Assembly (NCBI GenBank): GCA_046318595.1
Contig: JBKCTV010000051.1
Coordinates: 1-57,808 of the forward strand
Reading direction: 5' to 3'
Source of the DNA: DAITMV01 sp046318595
Lineage (GTDB): Bacteria > Pseudomonadota > Gammaproteobacteria > Burkholderiales > Burkholderiaceae_B
DNA length: 57,808 nucleotides
The notes beneath the pieces are model-generated. The model made no database searches, was not told the DNA's origin, and saw only the letters and a program-made list of their open reading frames with translations. A program made the position numbers and the translations under genes. This document shows, one piece after another, positions 1 to 7,671 of the stretch; the stretch's first letter is position 1, and every line of letters begins with the position of its first letter.

Positions 1-150
1 TCCACTTTGCGGTCGCCGCGAATATCGATCTGTGGTTGCGGCCGTTCGGCGGCTGTCGCTTGCAGCCGGGCCGTGAAATCAGCCGGTTCGATGGGTTGAT
101 CGTTCCAGAAAATGTCGCCCGTCCGGGTCAAGGATACGGTAGAGGTGGCC
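1..150 (-). pseudogene. exbD-like biopolymer transporter, 3' part interrupted by an IS
   Basis: Read on the minus strand from about position 149, the sequence encodes an ExbD/TolR periplasmic domain: a beta-strand region beginning STVSLTRTGDIFWNDQPIEP, then an Ala-rich helix and the strand IDIRGDRKV, after which it runs off the window. The same elements occur in the intact ExbD at 1786-2223 (VALDTEGKIFVDG, then MHLRADRKT). The N-terminal membrane anchor is missing because the IS3-type left end begins at about 146-150. The gene lies in the same direction as exbB and exbD, so it was probably a second exbD of the same operon. That it is dead is inferred, since the part beyond the window edge cannot be seen. 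Confidence 0.7.
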
Positions 151-234
151 CCAGGAAATTGGACAGGGGGATGAGTGATAGCCTTGCTTTCACAACAGGC
201 CGCGCGAGCGGTTTTGAAGAGGAGCAAGAAGAGC

Positions 235-534
235 ATGACAATAAAGAAGCGGCGGAACCACTCGCCGGCATTCAAGGCACAAGTTGCGCTGGCGGCGATG
301 AAAGGAGATCGGACGCTGGCCGAGTTGGCCCAGCAGTACGACATCCATCCGAACCAGATCACGGATTGGAAGACCCAGCTGCTGGAGCGGGCAGCGCAAG
401 TCTTCGATGGGCCGAAGCCGCAGGCCGGTCCGGACTTGAAAGCCTTGCACGCCAAGATCGGACAACTGACCCTGGAGAACGATTTTTTAGAAGGGGCGCT
501 CACCAAAGTGGGACGGCTGAGCGCAAGGCGATGA
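235..534 (+). CDS. IS3-family transposase OrfA (helix-turn-helix)
   Basis: This 99-residue protein binds the element's ends and is the N-terminal part of the OrfAB transposase. It opens with a basic segment MTIKKRRNHSPAFKAQVALA, then the helix-turn-helix TLAELAQQYDIHPNQITDWK, and ends in a leucine-rich helix (LHAKIGQLTLENDFLEGAL) of the kind that mediates OrfA multimerisation. The ATG at 235 follows an AAGAAGAG stretch, so it is preferred over the upstream ATG at 175. The stop codon overlaps the orfB ATG (ATGA at 531-534). A slippery heptamer lies inside the leucine-rich helix. Confidence 0.85.
   Translation: MTIKKRRNHSPAFKAQVALAAMKGDRTLAELAQQYDIHPNQITDWKTQLLERAAQVFDGPKPQAGPDLKALHAKIGQLTLENDFLEGALTKVGRLSARR
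483..489 (+). promoter_or_regulatory. T TTT TTA -1 ribosomal slippery site in IS3 orfA
   Basis: The heptamer TTTTTTA is positioned so that TTT and TTA are zero-frame codons (Phe, Leu) of orfA, preceded by T. This is the X XXY YYZ form required for -1 slippage. After slipping, translation continues at 489 in exactly the frame of orfB with no stop before the DDE domain, giving an OrfAB fusion of 235-1361. IS3 elements are known to make their active transposase this way. The sequence shows the site and frame; frameshifting itself is inferred. Confidence 0.75.
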
Positions 535-1361
535 TTGATAAAACCCACAAACTGCCTGTTACCCGGCAATGCCAGATCCTGGAGTTGCCGCGCTCGACGG
601 TGTACTACACGCCGCAACCGGAGTCGCCGCAGAACCTGGCGCTGATGCGGCGAATCGACGAACTGCATCTGGATTTTCCGTTTGCCGGTGCGCGAATGCT
701 GCGTGATCTGTTGCGGCCGGAAGGCATCCGAGCCGGCAGGAAGCGGATTTCCAGTCTGATGGCCAAGATGGGTATCGAGGCCCTTTATCGGAAACCCAAT
801 ACCAGCAAGAAGGCAGCGGGTAGTTACATTTATCCGTATCTGTTGAGAAACCTGACCATCGACCGGCCCAACCAGGCCTGGGCCGCCGACATCACCTACA
901 TTCCGATGCGCCGAGGCTTCGTCTATCTGGTCGCCGTGGTGGATTGGTTTAGCCGCAAGGCCCTCAGCTGGCGAGTCTCCAACACACTGACGACGGACTT
1001 CTGCCTGGATGCCGTCAGGGAAGCGATCCACTGTTACGGCATCCCCGAAATCTTTAACACCGATCAGGGCAGCCAATTCACCAGCACTGACTTTACGACG
1101 CTGCTCAGGGACAACGGAATCAAGATCAGCATGGATGGCAAGGGTTGCTGGCGCGACAACGTGTTTGTCGAACGACTGTGGCGCTCCGTCAAGTACGAGG
1201 AGGTCTATCTGTACGCCTACGACAGTGTCTCGCAGGCCAAGGCCGGGCTGGCGAAATACTTGACGCTCTACAACACCCGCCGGCCACACAGCGCGTTCAA
1301 CGGCATACCGCCCGATCAGACCTACTTTGCCAACCTGCCAGAAGTCGGGACGGCAGAATGA
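531..1361 (+). CDS. IS3-family transposase OrfB (DDE integrase core)
   Basis: This is the catalytic part of an IS3 transposase, 276 residues from the ATG at 531. An N-terminal HTH_21-like segment (YTPQPESPQNLALMRRIDEL) precedes the rve integrase core. The catalytic triad is visible: Asp in WAADITYI, Asp in FNTDQGSQFT, and Glu in NVFVERLWRSVKYEE, with the usual C-terminal YNTRRPHSAFNG motif. The open frame extends upstream through the slippery site at 483-489, so the functional product is likely the OrfAB fusion. The coding sequence looks intact, although the element's right end does not, so it may no longer be able to move. Confidence 0.88.
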   Translation: MIDKTHKLPVTRQCQILELPRSTVYYTPQPESPQNLALMRRIDELHLDFPFAGARMLRDLLRPEGIRAGRKRISSLMAKMGIEALYRKPNTSKKAAGSYIYPYLLRNLTIDRPNQAWAADITYIPMRRGFVYLVAVVDWFSRKALSWRVSNTLTTDFCLDAVREAIHCYGIPEIFNTDQGSQFTSTDFTTLLRDNGIKISMDGKGCWRDNVFVERLWRSVKYEEVYLYAYDSVSQAKAGLAKYLTLYNTRRPHSAFNGIPPDQTYFANLPEVGTAE

Positions 1362-1427
1362 GCTATTATTGGTTATCCACGGCGCCGCCGCCCGCCCCTC
1401 TATGGCGGGAGGCAAGCGGCGCGGTGG

Positions 1428-1785
1428 GTAGTCGAATAGCGTGAGTATCGCCTGCTGCTGGCCCGCGCGCGTGGGCTTGGATGGCATCTTGATGGAAGCT
1501 AACGATTTGCCTGGGAAATAGCGCTCAAGGACATAGCGCAGATCGTCGGCGACGGCGTGGTTCGAGATTGAAAAACTGTCGTTTGGCTTTGAAGTAGCCG
1601 AGTTGCAATACCAAATGCGCGGCGCCCGAGGTCGAATGCGCGTCAATGATGGTCTGCTCGCGAACGCTCAAGTCGAAATACAAATGCCGATCATCGTCTG
1701 TAAAACGTGGCAGCCCATACAATTCTTCGATTTCTTCAGCGGTCAGGATGGAGAGGCGGTGTGAATCTGCTGGCATACGATGCAT
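1428..1785 (-). pseudogene. Tn3-family transposase N-terminal fragment, frameshifted
   Basis: The minus strand encodes the N-terminal DUF4158-type domain of a Tn3-family transposase: LSILTAEEIEELYGLPRF, then LSVREQTIIDAHS and LVLQLGYFKAKRQFF. Near a run of five T (forward A run at 1571-1575) the frame breaks. In another frame the same protein continues as VADDLRYVLERYFPGKS and KPTRAGQQQAILTLFDY, ending near 1428. Only about 120 of the roughly 1000 residues usual for this family remain. The ATG at 1785 directly follows the exbD stop codon, so the fragment could be translated as a short useless peptide. Confidence 0.75.
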
Positions 1786-2223
1786 TCAAGGATTGGTTTT
1801 GGTGCCAGCCGCTTCCGTCACAAAGGCGATTTTCGTCATGCCGACCTGCTGCGCTGCCGCCATCACTGCGGTCACACGCTCATAAGCCGTTTTACGATCG
1901 GCACGCAAATGCATTTCTGGCGCTGGCAAACCGGCTGTCATAGCTGTGCGCAACCGGTCGCCCAAGGACTCGGGGGCAACTACAGTACCATCGACAAATA
2001 TCTTGCCTTCGGTATCCAGCGCCACCTGCACCGTGCGCGGTTTGTCATCCAGACGGGTCGCGTCCACCTTGGGCAGATCGACCGGCACCGCCCGATGAAA
2101 CAAGGGAGCTGTGATGATAAAAATCACCAGCAGCACCAGCATCACATCGACCAGCGGCGTGGTGTTGATTTCCGCCATCGGCTGGGATGGGCCGCTGCCA
2201 TTGCGGTTGTAATTGAACGCCAT
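1786..2223 (-). CDS. exbD: ExbD, energy-transducing component of the TonB system
   Basis: ExbD forms the inner-membrane proton channel with ExbB and energises TonB. The 145-residue protein has a cytoplasmic N-terminus, one membrane span (VDVMLVLLVIFIITAPLFH) with the channel Asp in PLVDVML, and a periplasmic domain ending in KIAFVTEAAG. The ATG at 2223 is chosen over the one at 2229 because the GAGGG sequence sits seven bases before it. The stop lies next to the Tn3 transposase fragment, but the C-terminus reaches the usual family end, so the gene looks complete. It is the last intact gene of the tonB cluster and follows exbB closely. Confidence 0.92.
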   Translation of the reverse strand: MAFNYNRNGSGPSQPMAEINTTPLVDVMLVLLVIFIITAPLFHRAVPVDLPKVDATRLDDKPRTVQVALDTEGKIFVDGTVVAPESLGDRLRTAMTAGLPAPEMHLRADRKTAYERVTAVMAAAQQVGMTKIAFVTEAAGTKTNP

Positions 2224-2233
2224 TGCCATGCCC

Positions 2234-2968
2234 TCAGTGCTTCGGCGCCGCGCGCAGCGAAGTCACCGTCGCGGCCCTGGCCTGGCCATCGAGCCGCACG
2301 CCCGTCACCAGATACGCGTGCAGGCTATGCGCAAAGCCATCGAGTTGGGCCAGCACCAGTCGGTTGGCGCGGGTGAAGGCGTTATAAGCGAGCACGGCAG
2401 GAATCGCGACGAACAGGCCTGCCGCCGTCATGATCAATGCCTCCCCTACCGGACCGGCCACCTTGTCGAGCACGACCTGCGTCGCGCCGGACAGTCCCAC
2501 CAAGGCGTGATAGATACCCCACACGGTGCCGAACAAACCGACGAACGGCGCGGTCGATCCCACCGATGCCAGGAAGGTCAAGCCGCGTTCGACACGCGCC
2601 TGCGCCAGCACGGTCGATTGTTGTAAGGTGCGGCCGATGAATTCGCTAGCATCCACGCCGGCGCCGATGCCGCCGGCGGATTTTTCTTCCCAGGCTTGGG
2701 CCGCCAGTACCGCGTCCGTGGCAACCAGTGCGAACACGCCGGTCCGGTCATCGGCACGAATCGTTTCGAGCGCCTGCGCGCGTGAGCCTGCATTCCAGAA
2801 CGACTTCATCGCATTGATGATCGAAGATCGCGCATGTAACAGGGCGATGGCTTTGCCGATGATGATGTACCAGCTCGCCATCGACATCAGCAGCAGCGCG
2901 ATGGCGACCGCATGCGATACCCCGTCGCCCTGTGCCCAGAAGTGGGCGAGTCCAAGTTTTCCGTCCAT
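2234..2968 (-). CDS. exbB: ExbB, MotA/TolQ/ExbB proton channel
   Basis: ExbB assembles the pentameric proton channel that surrounds the ExbD helix in the inner membrane. This 244-residue protein has three membrane spans: near residues 20-40 (AIALLLMSMASWYIIIGKAI), near 135-160 (FLASVGSTAPFVGLFGTVWG) and near 175-205 (LIMTAAGLFVAIPAVLAYNA). The two latter segments carry the family signature. The ATG at 2968 follows AAGGAG at good distance; an in-frame TTG two codons upstream is not needed. The gene lies between the PepSY gene and exbD. Confidence 0.92.
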   Translation of the reverse strand: MDGKLGLAHFWAQGDGVSHAVAIALLLMSMASWYIIIGKAIALLHARSSIINAMKSFWNAGSRAQALETIRADDRTGVFALVATDAVLAAQAWEEKSAGGIGAGVDASEFIGRTLQQSTVLAQARVERGLTFLASVGSTAPFVGLFGTVWGIYHALVGLSGATQVVLDKVAGPVGEALIMTAAGLFVAIPAVLAYNAFTRANRLVLAQLDGFAHSLHAYLVTGVRLDGQARAATVTSLRAAPKH

Positions 2969-3005
2969 GTTCAAACTCCTTTTCTATTCATTTTTCATTC
3001 TTCAT

Positions 3006-4391
3006 TCATGCCTTCAAAGCCACGGCGCGGGTCCGCCAAGGCTGGCGTACCGCGATTTCCAACGCCACCACGACTGCTGCCGATAGCGCCAGCAACGGCA
3101 TCGTGATGCACAAGACGGCGGTGGTAACCCACATGCCGATTGAGGCCGACTTCCATGCGCCCGGCAACAGACGCGGCAAGCCGAGCGATCCCGCCTGACG
3201 CCGTTTGAAAAACATCACCCAGCCCGACACCAGCGAGAACAACACGCTGAGGCCGAACATCAGCAACAGCGCCTGATTCCACCACCCGAATTCGCCGCGA
3301 TGAAACGGAATGCCGATGGCGGTCGCTTTGGCGAAGCCGGTTTGCTTGTCCCAGCCGGCGTAATAAAGCTGTTGCCCGCTATACGCATCGAGCAGCAGAT
3401 CAAAGCGCTTTTCAGGTTGACCGCGATCGGCTGCGCCGGCGCGCCATGTACCTTGCTGCTCGCGCGGCGGGGTCAATTGCATGGCGATATCCGGTGCCTG
3501 ACGGCGCGCTGCATCCCACGCCCCTTGCCATGTCAGCGGTGCGACGTCTTCTTGCGCCATCGATTTCAGGTTCTGCGGGACTCGCGGCGGCGCCTGACCG
3601 GTGACATCACGCAAGGCCCGGATCTGATCGCCCGCATATTTGCTCCAGGTCAAGCCCGTCGTCAGGATCACGAGACTCATCACGGCGAGCGCCACGCCGA
3701 TAAAGCTGTGCCATTGCTTCCACGCCGTTCTTCCTTTAGCGTCAGCCTGCGGCAATGCTTTCTGGCTGCCGCGCGGCCACCACAGGTAAATACCGGTCAG
3801 CAGCATGACCATTAGCCAACTGGCGGCCAACTCGATCATCCAGCGCCAGCTATCAGTTTGCAGTAAGCGGGAATGGAGCTTCTTGGCCCAGTTGCTGAAA
3901 CGCTCCTGATTGGCGAGGCTGCCCACCACTTCTGCCGTGTAGGGATTGACATACACGACGACTGCTTGCGCCGGCAGGCCGAAGCTGGGCCGGGCGGCGG
4001 ACGCGGGCTTGGCGGGGCCGTGATTGTGGCCATCATGCTCGGACTGTTTGCCCGCTGCCGGCGCGAAGTTCGCCTTGACCGTATCGCCTGTGCTGTAAGC
4101 GGGTATAACTGAATGCAATACCCATCCTGCCGGCGCGGCGGCCTTCGCCGCAGCCACTGCATTGTCGAGCGGCCGCATTACGCCGATTGGTGCGACGTGG
4201 TCGAGCCGGTCATAGAGCGCTGCTTCGATTTGCGGCGTGAAGATATACAGAATGCCGGTCAACGCGGCAATCAATGCGAACGGCGACGCAATCAGCGCAG
4301 CCCAGAAATGGATGCGCCAGAACAAGCTTTTGCGGCGCACTAACAGGGATGATTGGGTTGAGTCGCTATCGTGCTTATTAGAATGGTTCAT
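3006..4391 (-). CDS. PepSY-associated transmembrane protein with His-rich periplasmic loop
   Basis: This 461-residue protein resembles the PepSY_TM / PiuB family that often accompanies TonB-dependent metal receptors. Predicted spans are WAALIASPFALIAALTGILY, SWLMVMLLTGIYLWW, FIGVALAVMSLVILTTGLTW, ALLLMFGLSVLFSLVSGWVM and TAVLCITMPLLALSAAVVVA. Two periplasmic regions lie between spans 1-2 and 3-4. The first contains a His-rich stretch, SEHDGHNHGPAKP, suggesting metal contact. The ATG at 4391 is chosen because GGGAG stands just before it; an open frame extends further upstream without a better site. The biochemical role of the family is not settled; reduction or handling of the imported metal is a guess. 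Confidence 0.85.
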   Translation of the reverse strand: MNHSNKHDSDSTQSSLLVRRKSLFWRIHFWAALIASPFALIAALTGILYIFTPQIEAALYDRLDHVAPIGVMRPLDNAVAAAKAAAPAGWVLHSVIPAYSTGDTVKANFAPAAGKQSEHDGHNHGPAKPASAARPSFGLPAQAVVVYVNPYTAEVVGSLANQERFSNWAKKLHSRLLQTDSWRWMIELAASWLMVMLLTGIYLWWPRGSQKALPQADAKGRTAWKQWHSFIGVALAVMSLVILTTGLTWSKYAGDQIRALRDVTGQAPPRVPQNLKSMAQEDVAPLTWQGAWDAARRQAPDIAMQLTPPREQQGTWRAGAADRGQPEKRFDLLLDAYSGQQLYYAGWDKQTGFAKATAIGIPFHRGEFGWWNQALLLMFGLSVLFSLVSGWVMFFKRRQAGSLGLPRLLPGAWKSASIGMWVTTAVLCITMPLLALSAAVVVALEIAVRQPWRTRAVALKA

Positions 4392-4461
4392 CTTGCTCCC
4401 AACGGTTGCGTGTGGACTGTTCCTCTCCCGTTTGTCGACAGGGGAGGCGTCATGCCAAAAA

Positions 4462-6588
4462 CTACTTGGCGTCAAAGGTATAGGCCAAGCCGATCATGAT
4501 GCTGCGCGGCGCGCCCGGCGTGTACTGGTTCTGCGTGTTCGGCGAATACGTCCCCACACCGGAATAGGAGCTTGACGCCGAATCGGCATAGCGCTTGTCC
4601 GCCAGATTACGGGCTTGCAGCCATGCTTCCCACCCCTTCGCGAACTTGTAGCTGCCGCGCAAATTCAGCAGCGTGTGGCCGGGATACTTCACAGTGTTGG
4701 CGTTATCCATCCAGTACTCGCCTTGACGCACCAGCTCGAATGCAATGCGTGCGCCTTGCACCGGCTTGTAGCCGATCTCGGCCGTAGTGATGTCGCTCGG
4801 CGCCTGCGGCATTTGTTTGCCGCTGTAATCGAGTGTGCCGGAGACTTGGTATTTCAAGAAACGATGCGTGGCAATCGTGGTGCCGAAGCGCGCATCAAAC
4901 GCGCCGGCATCGTAGCTCAAGCCGAGTTCCAGGCCTTGGCTGCGAGTGCGTCCGGCATTGCGGTTTTCGCTGGTGCCTGGTGTGACGGTGTAGCTGACGA
5001 TCGTATCGCGGCCATCCAGGCGATACAGCGCCGAATCGAGTTTCAATGTGCCGTTCAGGAAGGCCATCCGCAAACCGAGTTCATGGTTGTTGTAGGTCGC
5101 CGGTTTCAGGTCGGGGATGCCGGTCTTGCCATACAACTGGCTCACTTCGGGTGGCGTGAAACCTTCGCTGATGTTGGTGTACACGCTGGCTTGATTGGAC
5201 AACGCATAGGTGGCGCCGATCTTGGGACTGAAATGCGAGAAGCTGCGCGATTCGTTCGGTGCACCGAAGTTGGCGCTGCCGGCCGGCGACAGATTATTCT
5301 TGAAATCGTAGCGGATGCTGTCGGAGCGACCGCCGATCACGACGCGCGTTTTCTCCAGTGGTGAAAATTCCCATTGCGCAAACACCGCCGTGTTGTCGAT
5401 GTCGGCCTGATAATTCCGAACGCCGAGCGGATTGCTGGTGCTGGCGAGTACATAGCCGAGATATTTCCCTGTCACCGAATCGCGCGTGATGCTCAGGTTA
5501 TCGCTGACGTAAGGGTTGTCGCTCTTGTCCAGATACACGCCGGCGATCAAGCGCGAATTCAGCCAGTCGAATTCCTGCTGATGCTTGACGTCGAGTCCGA
5601 GCGAATCGATATGGTTGTTATTGATGGTGCCTTTGCACAGGGTCGACACGCAACTGCCGATCGTATAACTGGGGATCTGTCCGTGATCGTTCTTGCGGCT
5701 GAACACCGTCACGGTGCTGATGCCGTTGTGCGTGGTTTCGCCTTCCCATGCCAGATTGGCGCGGGTAGTCTTGTCCTTGCGATAGGTGAAGGTGTTGATG
5801 CTCTTGCCCGGATTGTTCCGGTAGTCGTTTTCGAACAAGCTGCCGGTCATCGCCGTATCGAGGTCGGTATGCACCAGCGTCACGCGCAATTGCGACGATG
5901 TGTTCAATGCATAATCGCCGCGCAGCGTGAACGAATCCTTGCTGCCGAGGCTGTATTCCTGCCAGTTATCGGCGGTGCGGCGCGAACTGTAATGCGAAAA
6001 ACGCAGACCCAGCTTATCCCATGTATTGCTGGCGGACGTGTCATAGCGCGTGAAGCCTGCCGTGTTGTCGTACCGCACGCCGGCGCTTGCATACGGTGTG
6101 CGTGATGGTGCGGCTGTCAGGAAGTTTACCGCGCCGCCCACGGCATTGCTCCCGTACAGCGAGGATGCTGCTCCTTTCACCACTTCCACACTGTCGCTGC
6201 CGGCCAGATTCATTTCATTCAGCGAGTTGTGGTTGAACACGCCGAGAGGGCGAATCGGAATGCCGTCTTCGAGATACTGGTACACCGCGTTGGTGCTGAT
6301 CGGCTGGCGGATGCCCATGCTGTGCTGTTCGTTGCCGAGATCGTTCCAGTACACGCCTGGAATGCGGTTGATGGCCTCACCCATTGTTTTCGGCTTGTCG
6401 CGCTGGAGAACCTCATTTTTCACCACGCCGATTGCCTGCGGTGTTTCCGATAGCTTGGTTGCAGCGCGCGAACCGGACACGACGACCTCGTCCAGCAGCT
6501 TCTCGTCACCTGCTGCATACGCCACGCTGCCCACTTCCGCCAGAGCGGCGATCAAGGCGATAGTGAGCGGTTTGTAACTACACTTCAT
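4462..6588 (-). CDS. TonB-dependent outer-membrane receptor
   Basis: This 708-residue protein is a TonB-dependent receptor that imports a metal complex across the outer membrane. A signal peptide (MKCSYKPLTIALIAALAEVG, cleavage after VAYA) is followed by a likely TonB box (DEVVVSG), a plug domain (about residues 35-160, containing VEVVKGAASSLYGSNAVGGA) and a 22-strand barrel ending in IMIGLAYTFDAK. Two close cysteines (SCVSTLCKG) in a barrel loop may form a disulphide. GAGAG before the ATG at 6588 supports this start. The last residue is Lys, not the usual aromatic, which is somewhat unusual. The substrate is unknown: a ferric siderophore is the default, but copper or another metal is possible from the neighbours. 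Confidence 0.9.
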   Translation of the reverse strand: MKCSYKPLTIALIAALAEVGSVAYAAGDEKLLDEVVVSGSRAATKLSETPQAIGVVKNEVLQRDKPKTMGEAINRIPGVYWNDLGNEQHSMGIRQPISTNAVYQYLEDGIPIRPLGVFNHNSLNEMNLAGSDSVEVVKGAASSLYGSNAVGGAVNFLTAAPSRTPYASAGVRYDNTAGFTRYDTSASNTWDKLGLRFSHYSSRRTADNWQEYSLGSKDSFTLRGDYALNTSSQLRVTLVHTDLDTAMTGSLFENDYRNNPGKSINTFTYRKDKTTRANLAWEGETTHNGISTVTVFSRKNDHGQIPSYTIGSCVSTLCKGTINNNHIDSLGLDVKHQQEFDWLNSRLIAGVYLDKSDNPYVSDNLSITRDSVTGKYLGYVLASTSNPLGVRNYQADIDNTAVFAQWEFSPLEKTRVVIGGRSDSIRYDFKNNLSPAGSANFGAPNESRSFSHFSPKIGATYALSNQASVYTNISEGFTPPEVSQLYGKTGIPDLKPATYNNHELGLRMAFLNGTLKLDSALYRLDGRDTIVSYTVTPGTSENRNAGRTRSQGLELGLSYDAGAFDARFGTTIATHRFLKYQVSGTLDYSGKQMPQAPSDITTAEIGYKPVQGARIAFELVRQGEYWMDNANTVKYPGHTLLNLRGSYKFAKGWEAWLQARNLADKRYADSASSSYSGVGTYSPNTQNQYTPGAPRSIMIGLAYTFDAK

Positions 6589-6631
6589 TTTTATACTCTC
6601 CATGGTTGAATTAATTGCGGTCAAACGGTGT

Positions 6632-7324
6632 TCAGCCGTCCAATCGAAAAACCAGCGGTACCACGACGCTGCTTGCGACAGGCTCTTCACCGCGACGTGC
6701 GGGCACGAAGCGCCATTGCCGTACCGTGTTGAGCGCCGCCTCATCCAGGCGGGAATAACCGCTGCCTTGCTTGATTTGAACGTGCTCCGCCAGGCCGGCA
6801 GCCGTGACTTTCACTTGCAGCAGAACCTTGCCCTCCTCGTGCAATTTGCGCGACATGGCCGGATAGGCGGGCGCGGGATTTTGCAAATAGTCGGCGTCGA
6901 AGCGTGCCGAGGTCACAGGGGCTGGCGGCACAGGTAATGCAGCGACCTCCACAGCCTTTGGTGACGTTGACAGTTGTGGAGACGCCACGAATGGGGCAGG
7001 ATCGGTGGCTGCACTTGGTGACGCTGCCAGCACGGGTTGCGCCGCGACCGGATCGGGACGGCGGACCACCGATCTTGCCGTTTGCGGCAATGGCTTCAAC
7101 GGTTCGACGACGGGCCCGGGGGCTTCCGGTGCGGAAGGCGGCGGAAGGTCAATCGTACGCACGTCCAAGCGGATGGTGACGGGCTCCGGCAGCGTGTTGA
7201 ACTGCGTATGCGCTATCCACGCCACAAGTGCTGCATGCAATCCAAGGATGAGAATGAATTTGAGTGCTCGCAAACCAAGCGTTTCTCTTTCTTCATCCTT
7301 TAATTCGAACGTGGCGGTAGTCAT
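6632..7324 (-). CDS. tonB: TonB, energy transducer
   Basis: TonB carries energy from ExbBD to the outer-membrane receptor. The 230-residue protein has one N-terminal membrane span with a central His (FILILGLHAALVAW), a Pro-rich periplasmic linker (LPPPSAPEAPGPVVEPLKPL) and a C-terminal TonB domain from about residue 150, with YPAMSRKLHEEGKVLLQVKV and AALNTVRQWRFVPARRG. The ATG at 7324 has AGGA upstream; the longer open frame to 7612 lacks TonB-like sequence and is rejected. The gene is followed after 43 bases by the receptor, implying one operon tonB-receptor-PepSY-exbB-exbD. Confidence 0.92.
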   Translation of the reverse strand: MTTATFELKDEERETLGLRALKFILILGLHAALVAWIAHTQFNTLPEPVTIRLDVRTIDLPPPSAPEAPGPVVEPLKPLPQTARSVVRRPDPVAAQPVLAASPSAATDPAPFVASPQLSTSPKAVEVAALPVPPAPVTSARFDADYLQNPAPAYPAMSRKLHEEGKVLLQVKVTAAGLAEHVQIKQGSGYSRLDEAALNTVRQWRFVPARRGEEPVASSVVVPLVFRLDG

Positions 7325-7454
7325 CGGATGTCCTGGATAGAAGACGGCACGAACACCAATGTTGCCCAAGGTCCAGTGCATAGTCGCCAAGCATGACATC
7401 CCCGATTTTGTGGTTCTGGCATCCAAGGATAGGAAGATTTCCCCCTCAATGGAA

Positions 7455-7471
7455 TGCGACATGATGTCGCA
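7455..7471. promoter_or_regulatory. Perfect 17-bp palindrome upstream of tonB, candidate operator
   Basis: TGCGACAT G ATGTCGCA has eight-base arms in perfect inverted order around one base, as expected for a dimeric repressor or activator. It lies 131 bases before the tonB ATG, in the 347-base gap 7325-7671 that has no gene. It does not resemble the Fur consensus. The regulator is not identified; control of the metal-uptake operon is inferred from position. Confidence 0.5.
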
Positions 7472-7498
7472 CCCTGTACCGCGTAAGCTTGCAAGATA

Positions 7499-7512
7499 TT
7501 GATCGAATTCAA
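7499..7512. promoter_or_regulatory. FNR-like site upstream of tonB (weak)
   Basis: TTGAT CGAA TTCAA matches the TTGAT-N4-ATCAA FNR/CRP-type consensus at nine of ten positions. It lies 27 bases upstream of the 17-bp palindrome. The site is AT-rich and may be chance. An oxygen response for the tonB operon would be consistent but is not shown. Confidence 0.25.
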
Positions 7513-7671
7513 CAAAATGGTACCGAGTGCGATCTTCCGACTCATGGACGACCCGCGTTTTTGCAACACGCGGAATCGCCCGGCCGTGCTGCTGTGGATG
7601 GAATGGGGACAAGCAATATTCGCACTGATCGAGCCTTGCGCAAGCGCGAGGCTATCGGCACTTAGCAACGA

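Larger units (their letters stand above)
146..1372 (+). mobile_element. IS3-family insertion sequence, right end apparently lost
   Basis: The element has two overlapping reading frames, orfA (helix-turn-helix) and orfB (DDE integrase), joined by a -1 slippery site, which is the IS3-family plan. The left end is placed at the TGGCCCCAGGAAATTGGACA sequence at 146-165, where the ExbD-like reading frame stops. No reverse complement of this end is found in the 150 bases after orfB, so the right inverted repeat appears deleted. The right boundary at about 1372 is therefore an estimate. Flanking target duplications could not be found. The subgroup cannot be assigned safely. Confidence 0.75.

Noticed and set aside
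36..488. Long N-terminal extension of the orfB frame
   Set aside because: It is the -1 frame of orfA and IS flank; it lacks family sequence before the slippery site, and expression goes through frameshifting.
4615..6105. Long open frames on the plus strand opposite the TonB-dependent receptor
   Set aside because: They mirror the codon pattern of the receptor gene on the other strand and show no domain or start signal.
7325..7671. Fur box or cobalamin riboswitch upstream of tonB
   Set aside because: No GATAATGATAATCATTATC-like sequence and no B12-box-like conserved core were found; only the TGCGACAT palindrome stands out.
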